A stretch of DNA of 33,354 bases from Actinomycetota bacterium (GTDB taxonomy: Bacteria; Actinomycetota; Thermoleophilia; Solirubrobacterales; 70-9): positions 1 to 33,354 of the forward strand of contig JAFDWF010000114.1 of the NCBI GenBank assembly GCA_018268575.1, read 5' to 3'. Made by a program: the position numbers and the translations under genes. Shown here in pieces: positions 8,168 to 16,587 of this stretch (positions are counted from its first letter, which is position 1; the number at the start of each line of letters is the position of its first letter). Below the pieces are notes generated by a model that worked only from the letters and a program-made list of their open reading frames with translations, did not search any database and was not told the DNA's origin.

Positions 8168-8599
8168 TCAAACGCCCAGGACCTGGACCACGAAGTTGCG
8201 CTCGAGCGGGCCGTCCAGCTCGACCAGGTAGATGGTGTGACGGGCACCCAGCACGATGCGGCCGTGCTCGATCGGCGCCATGAACTGCATCCCGAGCAAC
8301 GCGCCCTTGAGGTGCGAAGGGGCGTTCACCGCCATCTGGCCGTCACTGTGGAGGAAACGAGCGTGTCGATAGTCGCGGCCTTCGGGGGCGAGGCGGGTGA
8401 CCATCTCGACGATGTCGTCCTCGAGGTCCTCCAGCCCCTCGTTGACGGTGATCGCGGTGGTCGTGTGCAGCGTCATCACCAGGACGAGGCCGTCGGTCAC
8501 ATCCTCGGCGTCGACGATCTCCTTGACGCGCTCGGTGATGTCGATGACCTCGGTGTCGTGATGGGTCTGCACGCTGAGGTGGTGGACTACAGAGCGCAT
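8168..8599 (-). CDS. YjbQ/UPF0047 family protein
   Basis: A 143-residue protein. I choose ATG at 8599 because it forms a TGATG junction with the stop of the upstream gene; a GTG nine bases earlier is an alternative. Recognisable family signature: LHTTTAITVNEG in the middle, HARFLHSDGQMAVN, then APSHLKGALLG and GRIVLGARHTIYLVELDG. The histidines of these segments are those conserved in YjbQ proteins, which form small trimers. Weak thiamine-phosphate synthase activity has been reported for E. coli YjbQ, but the true role of the family is unsettled. Its position between the amidohydrolase-like and SIS genes ties it to this pathway rather than to thiamine synthesis. Confidence 0.9.
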   Translation of the reverse strand: MRSVVHHLSVQTHHDTEVIDITERVKEIVDAEDVTDGLVLVMTLHTTTAITVNEGLEDLEDDIVEMVTRLAPEGRDYRHARFLHSDGQMAVNAPSHLKGALLGMQFMAPIEHGRIVLGARHTIYLVELDGPLERNFVVQVLGV

Positions 8600-9450
8600 C
8601 AGTTGCACCCCTTTCCAAGCAGGTCGGCCGCGTTGTCATGGAAAATCCTCTGGGTCAGCTTCGGCCGGAATCCGAGCTCGGAGACGGCCCAGGCCGCGCG
8701 CTTCGGATCGACCCGCGGATAGCTCGAACCGAAGACCACCTGGCGAGGCAGGCTGCGATCGATTGTCTCGTGCCCGATCCGCGTCTCGACCACCTGGCGC
8801 AGCGACTCGGTCGGGGTGCCGCTGAACAGCACCGAGGTGTCGAGATACACGTTGCGATGCTTGATCGCCAGCATCAGCGCGTCGTCGACCCAGGGCCAGC
8901 CGAGCTGCGGGATCACGAGCCGGAGGTCGGGAAAGTCATGGATCACCGGCTCGAGCAGCAGCGGCCGCCCAAGGGACGCCAGTCCTTTCGGCGCCCAGTT
9001 GATGCCGCACCGCACCATCACCGGGATCGCCAGCTCCGACGCCGCCTGGTAGACCGGGTAGGCGACGTCCCGGTCGGCGAGGTCGAAGCGCTGCAGGGCA
9101 GGATCGAGGGCCAGGCCGTGCAGGCCGTACTCGCCCACGTCCTTGACGAGCCGCTCGGCCGCTCCTGGGGAACTCGGGTCGACCGAGGCAAAGCCGATCA
9201 CCCGCTCGCACCGCTCCATCAGCCAGGCGATCTGCTGGTTGTTGAAGACCGTGGCGTGGTGTGCGGTGGTGCAGTCCAGCGGCAGGACGACCGCCTGGTC
9301 GATCCCGGCCTCATCCAGATGACCGACATAGGTCGCGAGCGGCTGGGCCCCGATGTACAGACCGAAGACGTCGGCGATCGCCTGCGGGAGATCCGGATCG
9401 GTGTCGATCAGCTCGGCGATCTGAGCCGGATAGGTGTGGAAGTCGATCAC
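8599..9450 (-). CDS. Amidohydrolase-2 family protein with degenerate metal site
   Basis: A 283-residue TIM-barrel protein of the ACMSD-like amidohydrolase_2 family. The overall pattern is clear: LDEAGIDQAVVLPLD, RVIGFASVDPSSPGA, HDFPDLRLVIPQLGWPW and FGSSYPRVDP. The start is GTG at 9450, which overlaps the kinase stop as GTGA and has GGAGG upstream. Unusually, the metal ligands of the family are largely replaced. The first-strand HxH is H5-T-Y7, the usual His of the PVxxHxG strand is R147, the His of HLGWPW is Q182, and the Asp of GSDYP is S243. It is therefore probably not a metal-dependent hydrolase or decarboxylase of the normal kind. It may be a lactonase-like variant, a binding protein or a subunit. 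Confidence 0.82.
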   Translation of the reverse strand: MIDFHTYPAQIAELIDTDPDLPQAIADVFGLYIGAQPLATYVGHLDEAGIDQAVVLPLDCTTAHHATVFNNQQIAWLMERCERVIGFASVDPSSPGAAERLVKDVGEYGLHGLALDPALQRFDLADRDVAYPVYQAASELAIPVMVRCGINWAPKGLASLGRPLLLEPVIHDFPDLRLVIPQLGWPWVDDALMLAIKHRNVYLDTSVLFSGTPTESLRQVVETRIGHETIDRSLPRQVVFGSSYPRVDPKRAAWAVSELGFRPKLTQRIFHDNAADLLGKGCN

Positions 9451-10433
9451 CGTGGATCCTCCATGTTCGGGTGTTTGTCGCGGTTGCTCTCCAAGAAGGC
9501 GGCCACCTGCTCGACGTCGGGGTGGCGGTCCTGGGTCCGCGACACGTAGATGGACGAGGTCGCGTTCGCCCATCTCATCGCGACCTCGAGCCTGTCGCCA
9601 CGGGCCAGGGCGTGCAGCAGTCCGGCGTTGAAGCAGTCCCCCGCGCCCACCGTGTCGGCCACCTCGACCGCGAAGCCTCTGGCCTCGACGGGCTCACCGG
9701 CCCGGTAGCCGAGGCAACCCGCAGGGCCCAGCTTGAGCACGACGTCCCCGGCGCAGCGCTCGGCGAGCGCCCGCACCATCTCCTCCGGCGCCGGGTGCCC
9801 GGTGAGCGCCCTGCCCTCGTCTCGATTCGGCAAGAAGAGATCGACCTCGGCCAGTAGCCCCAGGATCGCCGCCACGGTCGTCGGGGCCCAGCCGCCGGGG
9901 TCCCAGCCGGTGTCGAGGACGACCCGCGCGCCGCGGACGCGCGCCGCAGCGAGCAGGCGACGCGTCTCGATCAGATCCAGGCCGGGCAGGTTCAGCAACC
10001 CGACCAGGCAGATCGTGCCATCGGCAGCTGCCAGGGCGCGCTCCAGGAAGGAAGCGTCGAAGGACTCCAGGCTGGCGAAATCCGAGATGAAACAACGCTC
10101 GCCATCGGGCCGCACGACCGCGACGCTGATCGCCGTCTGGCCTTCGACCACCTCGACCGCGGTGGCGTCGGCGCCGCAGTCCCGCAGCGCCGCGAGGATG
10201 CGCTCACCGGGCGGATCGGCGGCGACCACGCCGATCACCCGCGTCTCGTCGCCGAGCGCGCGCAGGGCCTGGGCGAGGTAGGTCGCCTGTCCCGAGGGTA
10301 CGAAGGCGTGCCCGCTGCCCGCGACCTCCTCACCCCAGGCGGGCATCTGCTCGACCCCGCGCAGGACGAGGTCGGTGAGCAGGTTGCCCGCAACATAGAA
10401 GGAACTGGAAAGTCCAATTAACTTGTCTGACAT
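9447..10433 (-). CDS. PfkB-family carbohydrate kinase
   Basis: A 328-residue ribokinase-like protein. N-terminally YVAGNLLTDLVLRG is the usual first strand and substrate Asp. The C-terminal signature DTVGAGDCFNAGLLHAL carries the catalytic Asp and the anion hole. PfkB kinases phosphorylate sugars and nucleosides; FrlD and FraD of Amadori-compound pathways belong here, and a FrlB-like gene is nearby, so a glycated amine or a ketose is a plausible substrate. ATG at 10433 has no good ribosome-binding site and lies inside a 12-bp inverted repeat also found at the gntR promoter, so transcription may start just upstream, giving a short leader. The stop overlaps the next gene as GTGA. Confidence 0.9.
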   Translation of the reverse strand: MSDKLIGLSSSFYVAGNLLTDLVLRGVEQMPAWGEEVAGSGHAFVPSGQATYLAQALRALGDETRVIGVVAADPPGERILAALRDCGADATAVEVVEGQTAISVAVVRPDGERCFISDFASLESFDASFLERALAAADGTICLVGLLNLPGLDLIETRRLLAAARVRGARVVLDTGWDPGGWAPTTVAAILGLLAEVDLFLPNRDEGRALTGHPAPEEMVRALAERCAGDVVLKLGPAGCLGYRAGEPVEARGFAVEVADTVGAGDCFNAGLLHALARGDRLEVAMRWANATSSIYVSRTQDRHPDVEQVAAFLESNRDKHPNMEDPR

Positions 10434-10437
10434 CAGA
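10426..10437. promoter_or_regulatory. Candidate GntR operator at the kinase start
   Basis: TCTGACATCAGA on the plus strand: two TCTGA/TCAGA arms around a 2-base centre. It differs by one base from the repeat at 22232-22243 in front of gntR. It overlaps the kinase start codon and lies 49 bp past the end of the previous gene. A possible -10 (TATGTT on the minus strand) lies about 20 bp upstream. This would make it an internal regulated promoter of the cluster. Confidence 0.5.
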
Positions 10438-10482
10438 TAACTGCCAACATAGCAAAGGCGGGGCCGATCGGGGTCGCGCAGC

Positions 10483-12519
10483 TCATCCGACCTCCGTCAG
10501 CACCGGGGCGAACGCCTCGACCAGGATCTCGGTCACCTCGCGTAGCGAGATCTGCTCGGTGCTGCCGGTGGTCTTGATCGCGTCCTCGTACATCGTCACG
10601 TCCTTGGGACAGCTGACGACGAAGTGGTCCAGGTCGCCGAGCTCGAGGGCTTCGCGGATCCGGCTCTCGGACGGCCTTTCGGCCATCCCGTAGTCCTCGC
10701 TCATCCAAATCCGGCCGCCACCGGCCCCGCAGCAGAAGGAGTTCTCCCGGTTGAGGGGCATCTCGCGCAGCTCGCAGCCGGCCGCGGCGAGCAGTTGCCG
10801 CGGGGCATCGAAGCCGCCGTTGATCCGGCCGAGAAAGCACGGATCGTGGTAGGTGACGGTGCGGCCCAACCGTCTCGGCTCGCCGAGGCGGCCTTCCTCG
10901 ATCAGCTCGAGCAGCAATGAGGTGTGGTGGATGACCTCATAGGACCCCCCGAAGTCGCCGTACTCGTTGCGCAGGGTGTTCAGCGAATGCGGGTCACTGG
11001 TGACAATCCGCTTGAAGTCACACTCCTCGAGGACGGCGATGTTCGCCTCCGCGAGCGATTCGAAGAGCCCCTCCTCGCCGACCCGCCGCACATCGTTGCC
11101 GGCGTTGCGCTCGCCCTCGTAGAGGATGCCGAAATCGACGCCCGCCGCCTCGTAGATGCGCGCCAGGTCGCAGGTGACCCGGCGGATGCGAGGATCGAAG
11201 GAGGCGTGGTCGCCCACGAACCAGAGCACGTCGACCGACGCGGCGCGGGCATCGACGACCTCGAAGGGCAGATCCCGAGTCCAGCGCCCCCGTTTACGCC
11301 GGTTCTCGCTGAACGAGTTCCCCGACTTGTTGATCGCCTCGAGGGTCGACTGCAGCGACGGCTCGAGCTCTCCCTCCTCGACCAGGCGGCGCCGAAGCTG
11401 GTTGATGATCGGCGCCTGCTCGATCGACACGGGGCAGACCTCGACGCAGGCGTTGCACTGGGTGCAGGACCACAGCGCCGCCTGGGCGACCCCTCCCTCC
11501 CAGGCGATCTCGGTCTCGCGATCGGTGCTCCGCGAAAAGACCGCCGCCGGATGCTGCTCGCCGTTCGCCTGGTCGCGCAGATCGGTGACCAGGCTGCGCG
11601 GCGACAGCGGCATCTCGACCGCGCGGGCCGGACAGACGTCATCGCAGCGGCCGCACTCGGTACAAGCGTCGAGATCGATCAGGTGCTTCAGCTCGAAGTC
11701 GGCAAACGACCCATAGCCGGTCTCGGCGTCAGCTCGGCTCGGGGGGATCGTCTGGAGGCGCTGCTCAGCTCGGTCGTCGCGGAGCACCATCGAGGCGAAG
11801 CTATGCACCATGTGAGAGGCCCTGGTGTACGGGATCAGGGCGACGAACACCAGGGCCTCGAGTCCGTGCGCCCACCAGACCCCGTGGCGCAGGTCGGCCA
11901 GCGTGCCGATCGGGAGCAGTGCGAGCGGCAGGGAGACGAGCCAACCGATCGGACTCGCCCAGTTGTAGCCGGGCTCTTCCATCGCGATGCGGAGCCCCTC
12001 CTCGACGAAGCCCCCGACCGCCAGCGTCAACAGGGTCCAGAGGAAGACCCGGTCGGCGGTCCCGAGCCCGTCGCGGGACATGAACATCAGCAAGCCGACG
12101 ATGAACACGGCGCCGAGCAGATCGAGCGTCAAAGAGTAGCCGAGGTAGAAGGCACCGTTGAAGAAGTCGAGCCCGAGCGGGCGGGCGATGTCGTGGGCGA
12201 TCAGCAGGATCGTGGTTCCGGCAAGCAGGACGAGGAACCCGTAGAAGACCCCCGCGTGCGCCGCCCCGATGAAGGGGTGGCGGGCACGGACCGTGGCCTG
12301 GCTGCCGATCGAGCGGGCCGCGGCGTAGACACGGCGCGGCATCTCTGGCCACGGCCGGCTCCAGGTTGCGTGCCGGTATTTGAGCAGCGGCCGGGCGAAC
12401 CCGAACGCGCAGACGGCCACCGAGCAGACGACCAACACGTACCAGAGCGCCTCCAGGGCTGGGGTGAAGTGCCAGAGGACCGGCCTCGTCGATACAGCGG
12501 CTGCTGAAACAGGGGTCAA
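10483..12519 (-). CDS. Membrane-bound Fe-S oxidoreductase, DgcB-like (ETF:quinone link)
   Basis: A 678-residue fusion. The N-terminal part has five predicted membrane helices (about residues 22-44, 88-108, 124-147, 157-172, 215-232) resembling the NarI-type b-subunit. Two 4Fe-4S clusters follow: C286/C289/C292/C296 and C352/C355/C358/C362. A C-terminal CCG-type (heterodisulfide-reductase-like) part has HDPCFLGR (558-565) and FCCGAGGG (595-602). This architecture is that of the Fe-S protein partnered with EtfAB in dimethylglycine and similar N-methyl catabolism (DgcB), and is thought to carry electrons from ETF to quinone. It follows etfA by 11 bases. The start is TTG at 12519; an in-frame stop lies three codons upstream and no other start codon fits. 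Confidence 0.88.
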   Translation of the reverse strand: MTPVSAAAVSTRPVLWHFTPALEALWYVLVVCSVAVCAFGFARPLLKYRHATWSRPWPEMPRRVYAAARSIGSQATVRARHPFIGAAHAGVFYGFLVLLAGTTILLIAHDIARPLGLDFFNGAFYLGYSLTLDLLGAVFIVGLLMFMSRDGLGTADRVFLWTLLTLAVGGFVEEGLRIAMEEPGYNWASPIGWLVSLPLALLPIGTLADLRHGVWWAHGLEALVFVALIPYTRASHMVHSFASMVLRDDRAEQRLQTIPPSRADAETGYGSFADFELKHLIDLDACTECGRCDDVCPARAVEMPLSPRSLVTDLRDQANGEQHPAAVFSRSTDRETEIAWEGGVAQAALWSCTQCNACVEVCPVSIEQAPIINQLRRRLVEEGELEPSLQSTLEAINKSGNSFSENRRKRGRWTRDLPFEVVDARAASVDVLWFVGDHASFDPRIRRVTCDLARIYEAAGVDFGILYEGERNAGNDVRRVGEEGLFESLAEANIAVLEECDFKRIVTSDPHSLNTLRNEYGDFGGSYEVIHHTSLLLELIEEGRLGEPRRLGRTVTYHDPCFLGRINGGFDAPRQLLAAAGCELREMPLNRENSFCCGAGGGRIWMSEDYGMAERPSESRIREALELGDLDHFVVSCPKDVTMYEDAIKTTGSTEQISLREVTEILVEAFAPVLTEVG

Positions 12520-12530
12520 GGCCGATCAGC

Positions 12531-13487
12531 TCAGTCGGGTGCCGGGACCAACTCGTCGACGATCTCGTGGAGATCCCCGACGACCCCGTAGTGCGCGACC
12601 CCGAAGATGGGCGCGTCGGGATCCTGGTTCACCGCGATGATGCAGTCGGCGTCGCGCATCCCGGCGAGATGCTGAGGCGCGCCCGAGATGCCGAGCGCGA
12701 GGTAGACCCGCGGCTTCACCGTCTTGCCTGACTGGCCGACCTGCCGCGCACCCGTGGCCTGGCCGGAGTCGACGAGCGGCCGCGACACGGCCAGCGTAGC
12801 GCCGATCTCACCGGCCAGATCGGCGTAGCGGTCCAGGTCTTCGTCGCCGATCCCCCGCCCGACCGCGAGGAGGAAGTCGGCCGTCGTGATATCGATCTGA
12901 TCGGTATCGCCCTCGAGGAATTCGACGTGGCAGATCGGCGATGACTCCGCCGCGCCCTGCGGATCGACCACGCGCCTGCCGGCGCGGGCTGCCGAGGCTC
13001 CGGCGGCATCGAACTGGCCCGGTCGGATCGTGACTATCGGACCCTCGCCGGGGAGCTCGAGCTCGGCGAAGAGGCGCCCCCCGTATATCGGCCGCTCAAC
13101 CACGATCGCCCCGTCCTCGTCGCGGAGCGCGGTCACGTCGGTGGTGAGTTCGCGACCCAGCTTTGCGGCCAGCGCGGGGGCCACCGACATCGCGTCGACA
13201 GTGTGACCGAAGGCGATCAGACGTGGTTGCTCAGCCGCGATCACCGCCGCGATCGCGTTCTCGACCGACCACGGGTCGAAATGCTCGGCCGACGTCTCAC
13301 AGAGAAGGATCTCGTCCACGCCCGGGATGTCGGCCTGGTCCGCCAACGCGGTCACTCCCGCGCCGACCAGGAGGATCTTGGTCGGCGCCAAGGCCTCGCC
13401 CGCTCCGCGGAGGGCGGTGAGCATCTCGGCTGTTACCTGGCGCAGCTCGCCCCGGCGGTGCTCGGCGATCACCAACGTGCCCGCCAT
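12531..13487 (-). CDS. etfA: Electron transfer flavoprotein alpha subunit
   Basis: A 318-residue protein of normal length. The C-terminal FAD domain is diagnostic: TGARQVGQSGKTVKPRVYLA, then GISGAPQHLAGM and IIAVNQDPDAPIFGVAHYG. EtfA holds FAD and, with EtfB, accepts electrons from soluble dehydrogenases and passes them to a membrane oxidoreductase. ATG at 13487 shares its A with the etfB TGA stop (TGATG), so the two are coupled. In this cluster the likely donor is the TMADH-like flavoprotein and the likely acceptor is the DgcB-like protein encoded immediately downstream. Confidence 0.96.
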   Translation of the reverse strand: MAGTLVIAEHRRGELRQVTAEMLTALRGAGEALAPTKILLVGAGVTALADQADIPGVDEILLCETSAEHFDPWSVENAIAAVIAAEQPRLIAFGHTVDAMSVAPALAAKLGRELTTDVTALRDEDGAIVVERPIYGGRLFAELELPGEGPIVTIRPGQFDAAGASAARAGRRVVDPQGAAESSPICHVEFLEGDTDQIDITTADFLLAVGRGIGDEDLDRYADLAGEIGATLAVSRPLVDSGQATGARQVGQSGKTVKPRVYLALGISGAPQHLAGMRDADCIIAVNQDPDAPIFGVAHYGVVGDLHEIVDELVPAPD

Positions 13488-14263
13488 CAGCGCAGCGCCT
13501 CCGCGATGATCTCGTTGATCCGCTCGGCCACCTCGCGAGGCCCGCCCCGGATCATCTCGGCGCTCGCCCGATCCTTCAGCTCGTAGATTTGCCGCAGGCG
13601 CGGCCCCGAGCCCCGCCCGGCGGCGCCTTCGAGCCCCGACGACGCGGGGTCTACGACCTCGAGCGGCTTGCCCCGGGCCTGCTTTATCGCCCGCAGGTTC
13701 GCGTAGCGCGGATCGTTGATCCCACTCTGGACGGTCAGCACCGCGGGAAGGCGGATCTCCATCTGCTGGACCACTCCGCCCTCCAGCTCACGTCCGACTG
13801 TCAGATACCCGGCGGGGTCGGAGGCGATCGACTTGACGACGGCGATATGGGGGTAGTCGACCAGCCCGGCGAGCGCCACTCCGGTGGCACCGTGCGCCGC
13901 GTCGCTCGACTGCACCCCGCAGAGGACCAGGTCAGGCGCCTCGCGGGCGACCACGCCGGCGAGATGCCGCGCCGCGGCGAGCGGATCAAAGCCCGCGACC
14001 GCTATATCGACCCGGATCGCCCGGTCGGCGCCCATCGCGAGTGCGGCCATGAGCGCCTCCTCGGCCTCCTTCCCGCCTACCGTGACGACGATGACCTCGC
14101 CGCCCGCGGCTTCGACCATCTGCAGCGCCTGCTCGACCGCGAAGGGATCCCACTCGTTGCTCGTGAAGTCAAGGAAGTCGGGATCGATGTCGAGTCCGTC
14201 CGAGGTCAGCTCGAACTCCTCATCGGGAACCGCGACCGACTTGACCGGGACCATTATCCGCAT
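13487..14263 (-). CDS. etfB: Electron transfer flavoprotein beta subunit
   Basis: A 258-residue protein. It begins MRIMVPVKSVAVPDEEFEL and has the nucleotide-binding stretch DLVLCGVQSSDAAHGATGVALAG around residues 115-135, then LPAVLTVQSGINDPRYANL, all typical of EtfB. GGAGG lies 7 bases before the ATG at 14263. It is the AMP/adenine-binding partner of EtfA. A short inverted repeat in the 46-bp gap upstream (14279-14307) is the only visible break between the first and second halves of the cluster. Confidence 0.95.
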   Translation of the reverse strand: MRIMVPVKSVAVPDEEFELTSDGLDIDPDFLDFTSNEWDPFAVEQALQMVEAAGGEVIVVTVGGKEAEEALMAALAMGADRAIRVDIAVAGFDPLAAARHLAGVVAREAPDLVLCGVQSSDAAHGATGVALAGLVDYPHIAVVKSIASDPAGYLTVGRELEGGVVQQMEIRLPAVLTVQSGINDPRYANLRAIKQARGKPLEVVDPASSGLEGAAGRGSGPRLRQIYELKDRASAEMIRGGPREVAERINEIIAEALR

Positions 14264-14278
14264 GGGACACCTCCGAAA

Positions 14279-14307
14279 TCACCTGAGTCGACACGTGGGG
14301 CAGGTGA
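14279..14307. repeat. Short inverted repeat ahead of etfB
   Basis: TCACCTG (14279-14285) and CAGGTGA (14301-14307) are perfect 7-bp arms around a 15-base loop, in the gap between the nucleotidyltransferase gene and etfB. It could be an RNA hairpin that tunes read-through or mRNA stability, or an operator. There is no T-run. Confidence 0.3.
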
Positions 14308-14309
14308 GA

Positions 14310-15083
14310 TCACCGGCGCACCTCTTCCGGCTCGTCGTACCAGCGACGGCGGTCGCCGAGCCTGGCCCGGCTCTTCCAACGGAGCCCCTTCGGCTCCGCC
14401 TCGACTCGCTCCCAGATGCTGTTCAGGCTGCTCTCCACGGTCGCGCGGACGTCGTCGGCGACACCAGCCTCCTGCAGTCGCGAGGGCATCTGCTCGACCG
14501 CGTCGTGGACCGTTCGCCAGAGGCACCAGTCGGCCGCGAGAAGACGGGCGATCTGGGCGGCGTTGACCGACTCGCCGTCGGTCTGGGCGACCGGATGATC
14601 GGCGAGGAGGGCGGCGATGTCGACCACGTCCTTGGCGTTCATGCGCACCACCTGAAGCTTGGTGAGCAGGAGCTCGGCGAGCGGCAGCGTCCGCGATTCG
14701 ACCATCAGCCGATCCCCGATCGGGATCAGATTGCACATCTGGAAGGAGCCCACGAACACGTCGACCTGCCGTTCGCGGACCGGGTCGATCGCCTGCAGCC
14801 GGGTGCCGTCGCCCATCATGTTGACCCGCTCGTTGGCGGCGTAGCCGAGGGAGTCGAGCAACCCAAAGAGCGACCGCCGGCCCTTGCTAGAGGTCACCAG
14901 GTCGATGTCCTCGTAGACGCGGCCCATGCTCCCCGACAGGGCCGCTCCGCCCCGTTCGTGAATGGCGAGGCCGCCGACCAAGCGGGCGGGAACCTCCGCC
15001 GCTTCCGCCTGGTCGATAATGCGAGCCGCCTCCGCGACGATGTCGTCGAGTGTTTCCGGAGCGCCGCCCGCCGAGGACTCCAT
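14310..15083 (-). CDS. Nucleotidyltransferase-fold protein, unknown role
   Basis: A 257-residue protein (ATG 15083 chosen; GGAGGA sits 4 bases ahead; the ATG directly before it at 15086 is too close to this site). ARLVGGLAIHERG (about 34-46) followed by YEDIDLV (57-63) gives the GG...DxD pattern of minimal nucleotidyltransferases (MNT/AbiEii-like superfamily), and RQVDVFVG supplies a possible third acid. Helical segments then contain LPLAELLLTKLQVVRMNAKDVVDIAALL, seen in AbiEii/DUF-type proteins. The start overlaps the ALDH stop (TGATG), so it is cotranscribed with catabolic genes, which is unusual for this superfamily. It could modify an enzyme or metabolite of the pathway. No partner antitoxin gene is visible. 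Confidence 0.72.
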   Translation of the reverse strand: MESSAGGAPETLDDIVAEAARIIDQAEAAEVPARLVGGLAIHERGGAALSGSMGRVYEDIDLVTSSKGRRSLFGLLDSLGYAANERVNMMGDGTRLQAIDPVRERQVDVFVGSFQMCNLIPIGDRLMVESRTLPLAELLLTKLQVVRMNAKDVVDIAALLADHPVAQTDGESVNAAQIARLLAADWCLWRTVHDAVEQMPSRLQEAGVADDVRATVESSLNSIWERVEAEPKGLRWKSRARLGDRRRWYDEPEEVRR

Positions 15084-16543
15084 CATTCCTCCAGGTTGAT
15101 GATGCCGAGCTTCAGCTGCGTGTAGTCGTCGAGCGAGTAGATCGACAGATCCTTCCCGTATCCCGACTGCTTGAAGCCACCGTGGGGCATCTCGGAGGTG
15201 TTCGGCAGGTGGGTGTTGACCCAGACCATGCCGTATTCCAGATCGCGCATCGCCCGATGCGCCTTGGCCACGCTGCCGGTCCAAACCGAGGCGCCGAGCC
15301 CGTACTCGGAGTCGTTCGCCATCGAGATCGCCTCTGCGTCGTCGGCGCAGCGCTGCACGGTGAGGACCGGCCCGAAGACCTCCCGCTGGACGATCTCGTC
15401 ACCCTGCTTGACCCCGGCGATCAAGGTTGGCGCGACGAAGAAGCCGGGGCGATCGAGAGTGTCGCCGCCGACCAGGACGTCCGCCGAGGTGCCCTCGGCT
15501 CGTTCGAGGAACCCCATCACCCGCTCCTGCTGGGTCCGCGAGATCACCGGCCCCATATCGAGCTCGGCATCGGCGAAGGGATCACCGACCCGGACCGCCT
15601 CGACCCGGGCGGGCAGCGCCTCGAGCAGCCTGCCGTACACCGCATCCGTGGCAAGCACGCGCGGGCCGGCGATGCAGCACTGGCCGCTGTTCTCGTAGGC
15701 CGCCGCGACGATCCCTTTCGCGGCCGCCTCGACATCGGCGTCGTCGAGGACGACGACCGGCGCATTGCCACCGAGCTCGAGGTGAACCCGCTTGACCGTA
15801 TCGGCGGCGAGGTGCGCGACGGCGCGGCCGGTCTCGATCCCGCCCGTCACCGCGATCATGCGCACTCGCGGGTGACGGGCGAGGGCCGCCCCGACGTTCT
15901 CGCCGTCACCGGTGATCACGTTGAGCACGCCGGCGGGAAGGATCCCCTCGCAGAGGCTGACGAACTTGAGCAAGGTGAGCGGCGTCTGCTCGGCCGGCTT
16001 CAGCACCACGGTGTTGCCCGCCGCCAGGGCCGGGGCGACCTTCCAGGCGGCCATCATCAGCGGGTAGTTCCAGGGGACGATTTGTCCGACGACGCCGACC
16101 GGCTCCCGGCGCAGCAGGGAGGTGAATCCGCGCAGGTACTCGCCCGCCGACCGCCCCTCGAGCTGCCTCGCGGCGCCCGCGAAGAAACGCAGGTTGTCGA
16201 CGCAGTAGGTGATCTCACCATCCGCCTTGGAAAGCGGCTTACCGGTGTTCAGCGACTCCAGCCGGGCGAGCTCGACGAGGTTCTCCTCGAGCCGGTCGGC
16301 GAGCTGGAGGAGCAGCGTCGAGCGTTCACCCGGCGTGTGGCGCCGCCACTCGATCCTGGCCTCATCGGCGGCGCGGACGGCGAGGTCCACGTCAGCCTCG
16401 CCGCTGCGGGGAACCCGCGCGATCACATCTCCGGTGGCCGGGTTGACGACCTCGGTGGTGCCGCCGTCCGCGGCCTGCACCCACCGCCCTCCGATGAACT
16501 GCTCATAGGCGGCAGGTGCCTCGGTGCGCTGGTCGGTACTCAC
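15083..16543 (-). CDS. Aldehyde dehydrogenase (NAD(P)+), aminobutyraldehyde/betaine-aldehyde type
   Basis: A 486-residue ALDH. The start is placed at GTG 16543, which has AAGGAG 6 bases ahead and gives the standard family length; the frame extends upstream to 16591 without a better site. Key residues are present: VPWNYP (N159), LELGGNAP (general base E256), and SGQCC with the nucleophile at C290 (an extra Cys at C289). The segment AVTGGIETGRAV replaces the common FTGSTxxG turn. It would oxidise an aldehyde freed by oxidative deamination or dealkylation by the flavoenzymes of the cluster. It lies between the permease and the nucleotidyltransferase-fold gene. Confidence 0.93.
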   Translation of the reverse strand: MSTDQRTEAPAAYEQFIGGRWVQAADGGTTEVVNPATGDVIARVPRSGEADVDLAVRAADEARIEWRRHTPGERSTLLLQLADRLEENLVELARLESLNTGKPLSKADGEITYCVDNLRFFAGAARQLEGRSAGEYLRGFTSLLRREPVGVVGQIVPWNYPLMMAAWKVAPALAAGNTVVLKPAEQTPLTLLKFVSLCEGILPAGVLNVITGDGENVGAALARHPRVRMIAVTGGIETGRAVAHLAADTVKRVHLELGGNAPVVVLDDADVEAAAKGIVAAAYENSGQCCIAGPRVLATDAVYGRLLEALPARVEAVRVGDPFADAELDMGPVISRTQQERVMGFLERAEGTSADVLVGGDTLDRPGFFVAPTLIAGVKQGDEIVQREVFGPVLTVQRCADDAEAISMANDSEYGLGASVWTGSVAKAHRAMRDLEYGMVWVNTHLPNTSEMPHGGFKQSGYGKDLSIYSLDDYTQLKLGIINLEE

Positions 16544-16587
16544 ATCGAACTCCTTCTGTATCGAATACTCCTCACAGGTACGCATCC

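Noticed and set aside
10924..12507. 527-residue plus-strand open frame
   Set aside because: Antisense to the Fe-S oxidoreductase, whose cysteine motifs and membrane helices prove the minus strand.
14310..15083. Type IV toxin-antitoxin (AbiE-like) pair
   Set aside because: No antitoxin gene is adjacent; both neighbours are clear catabolic or ETF genes.
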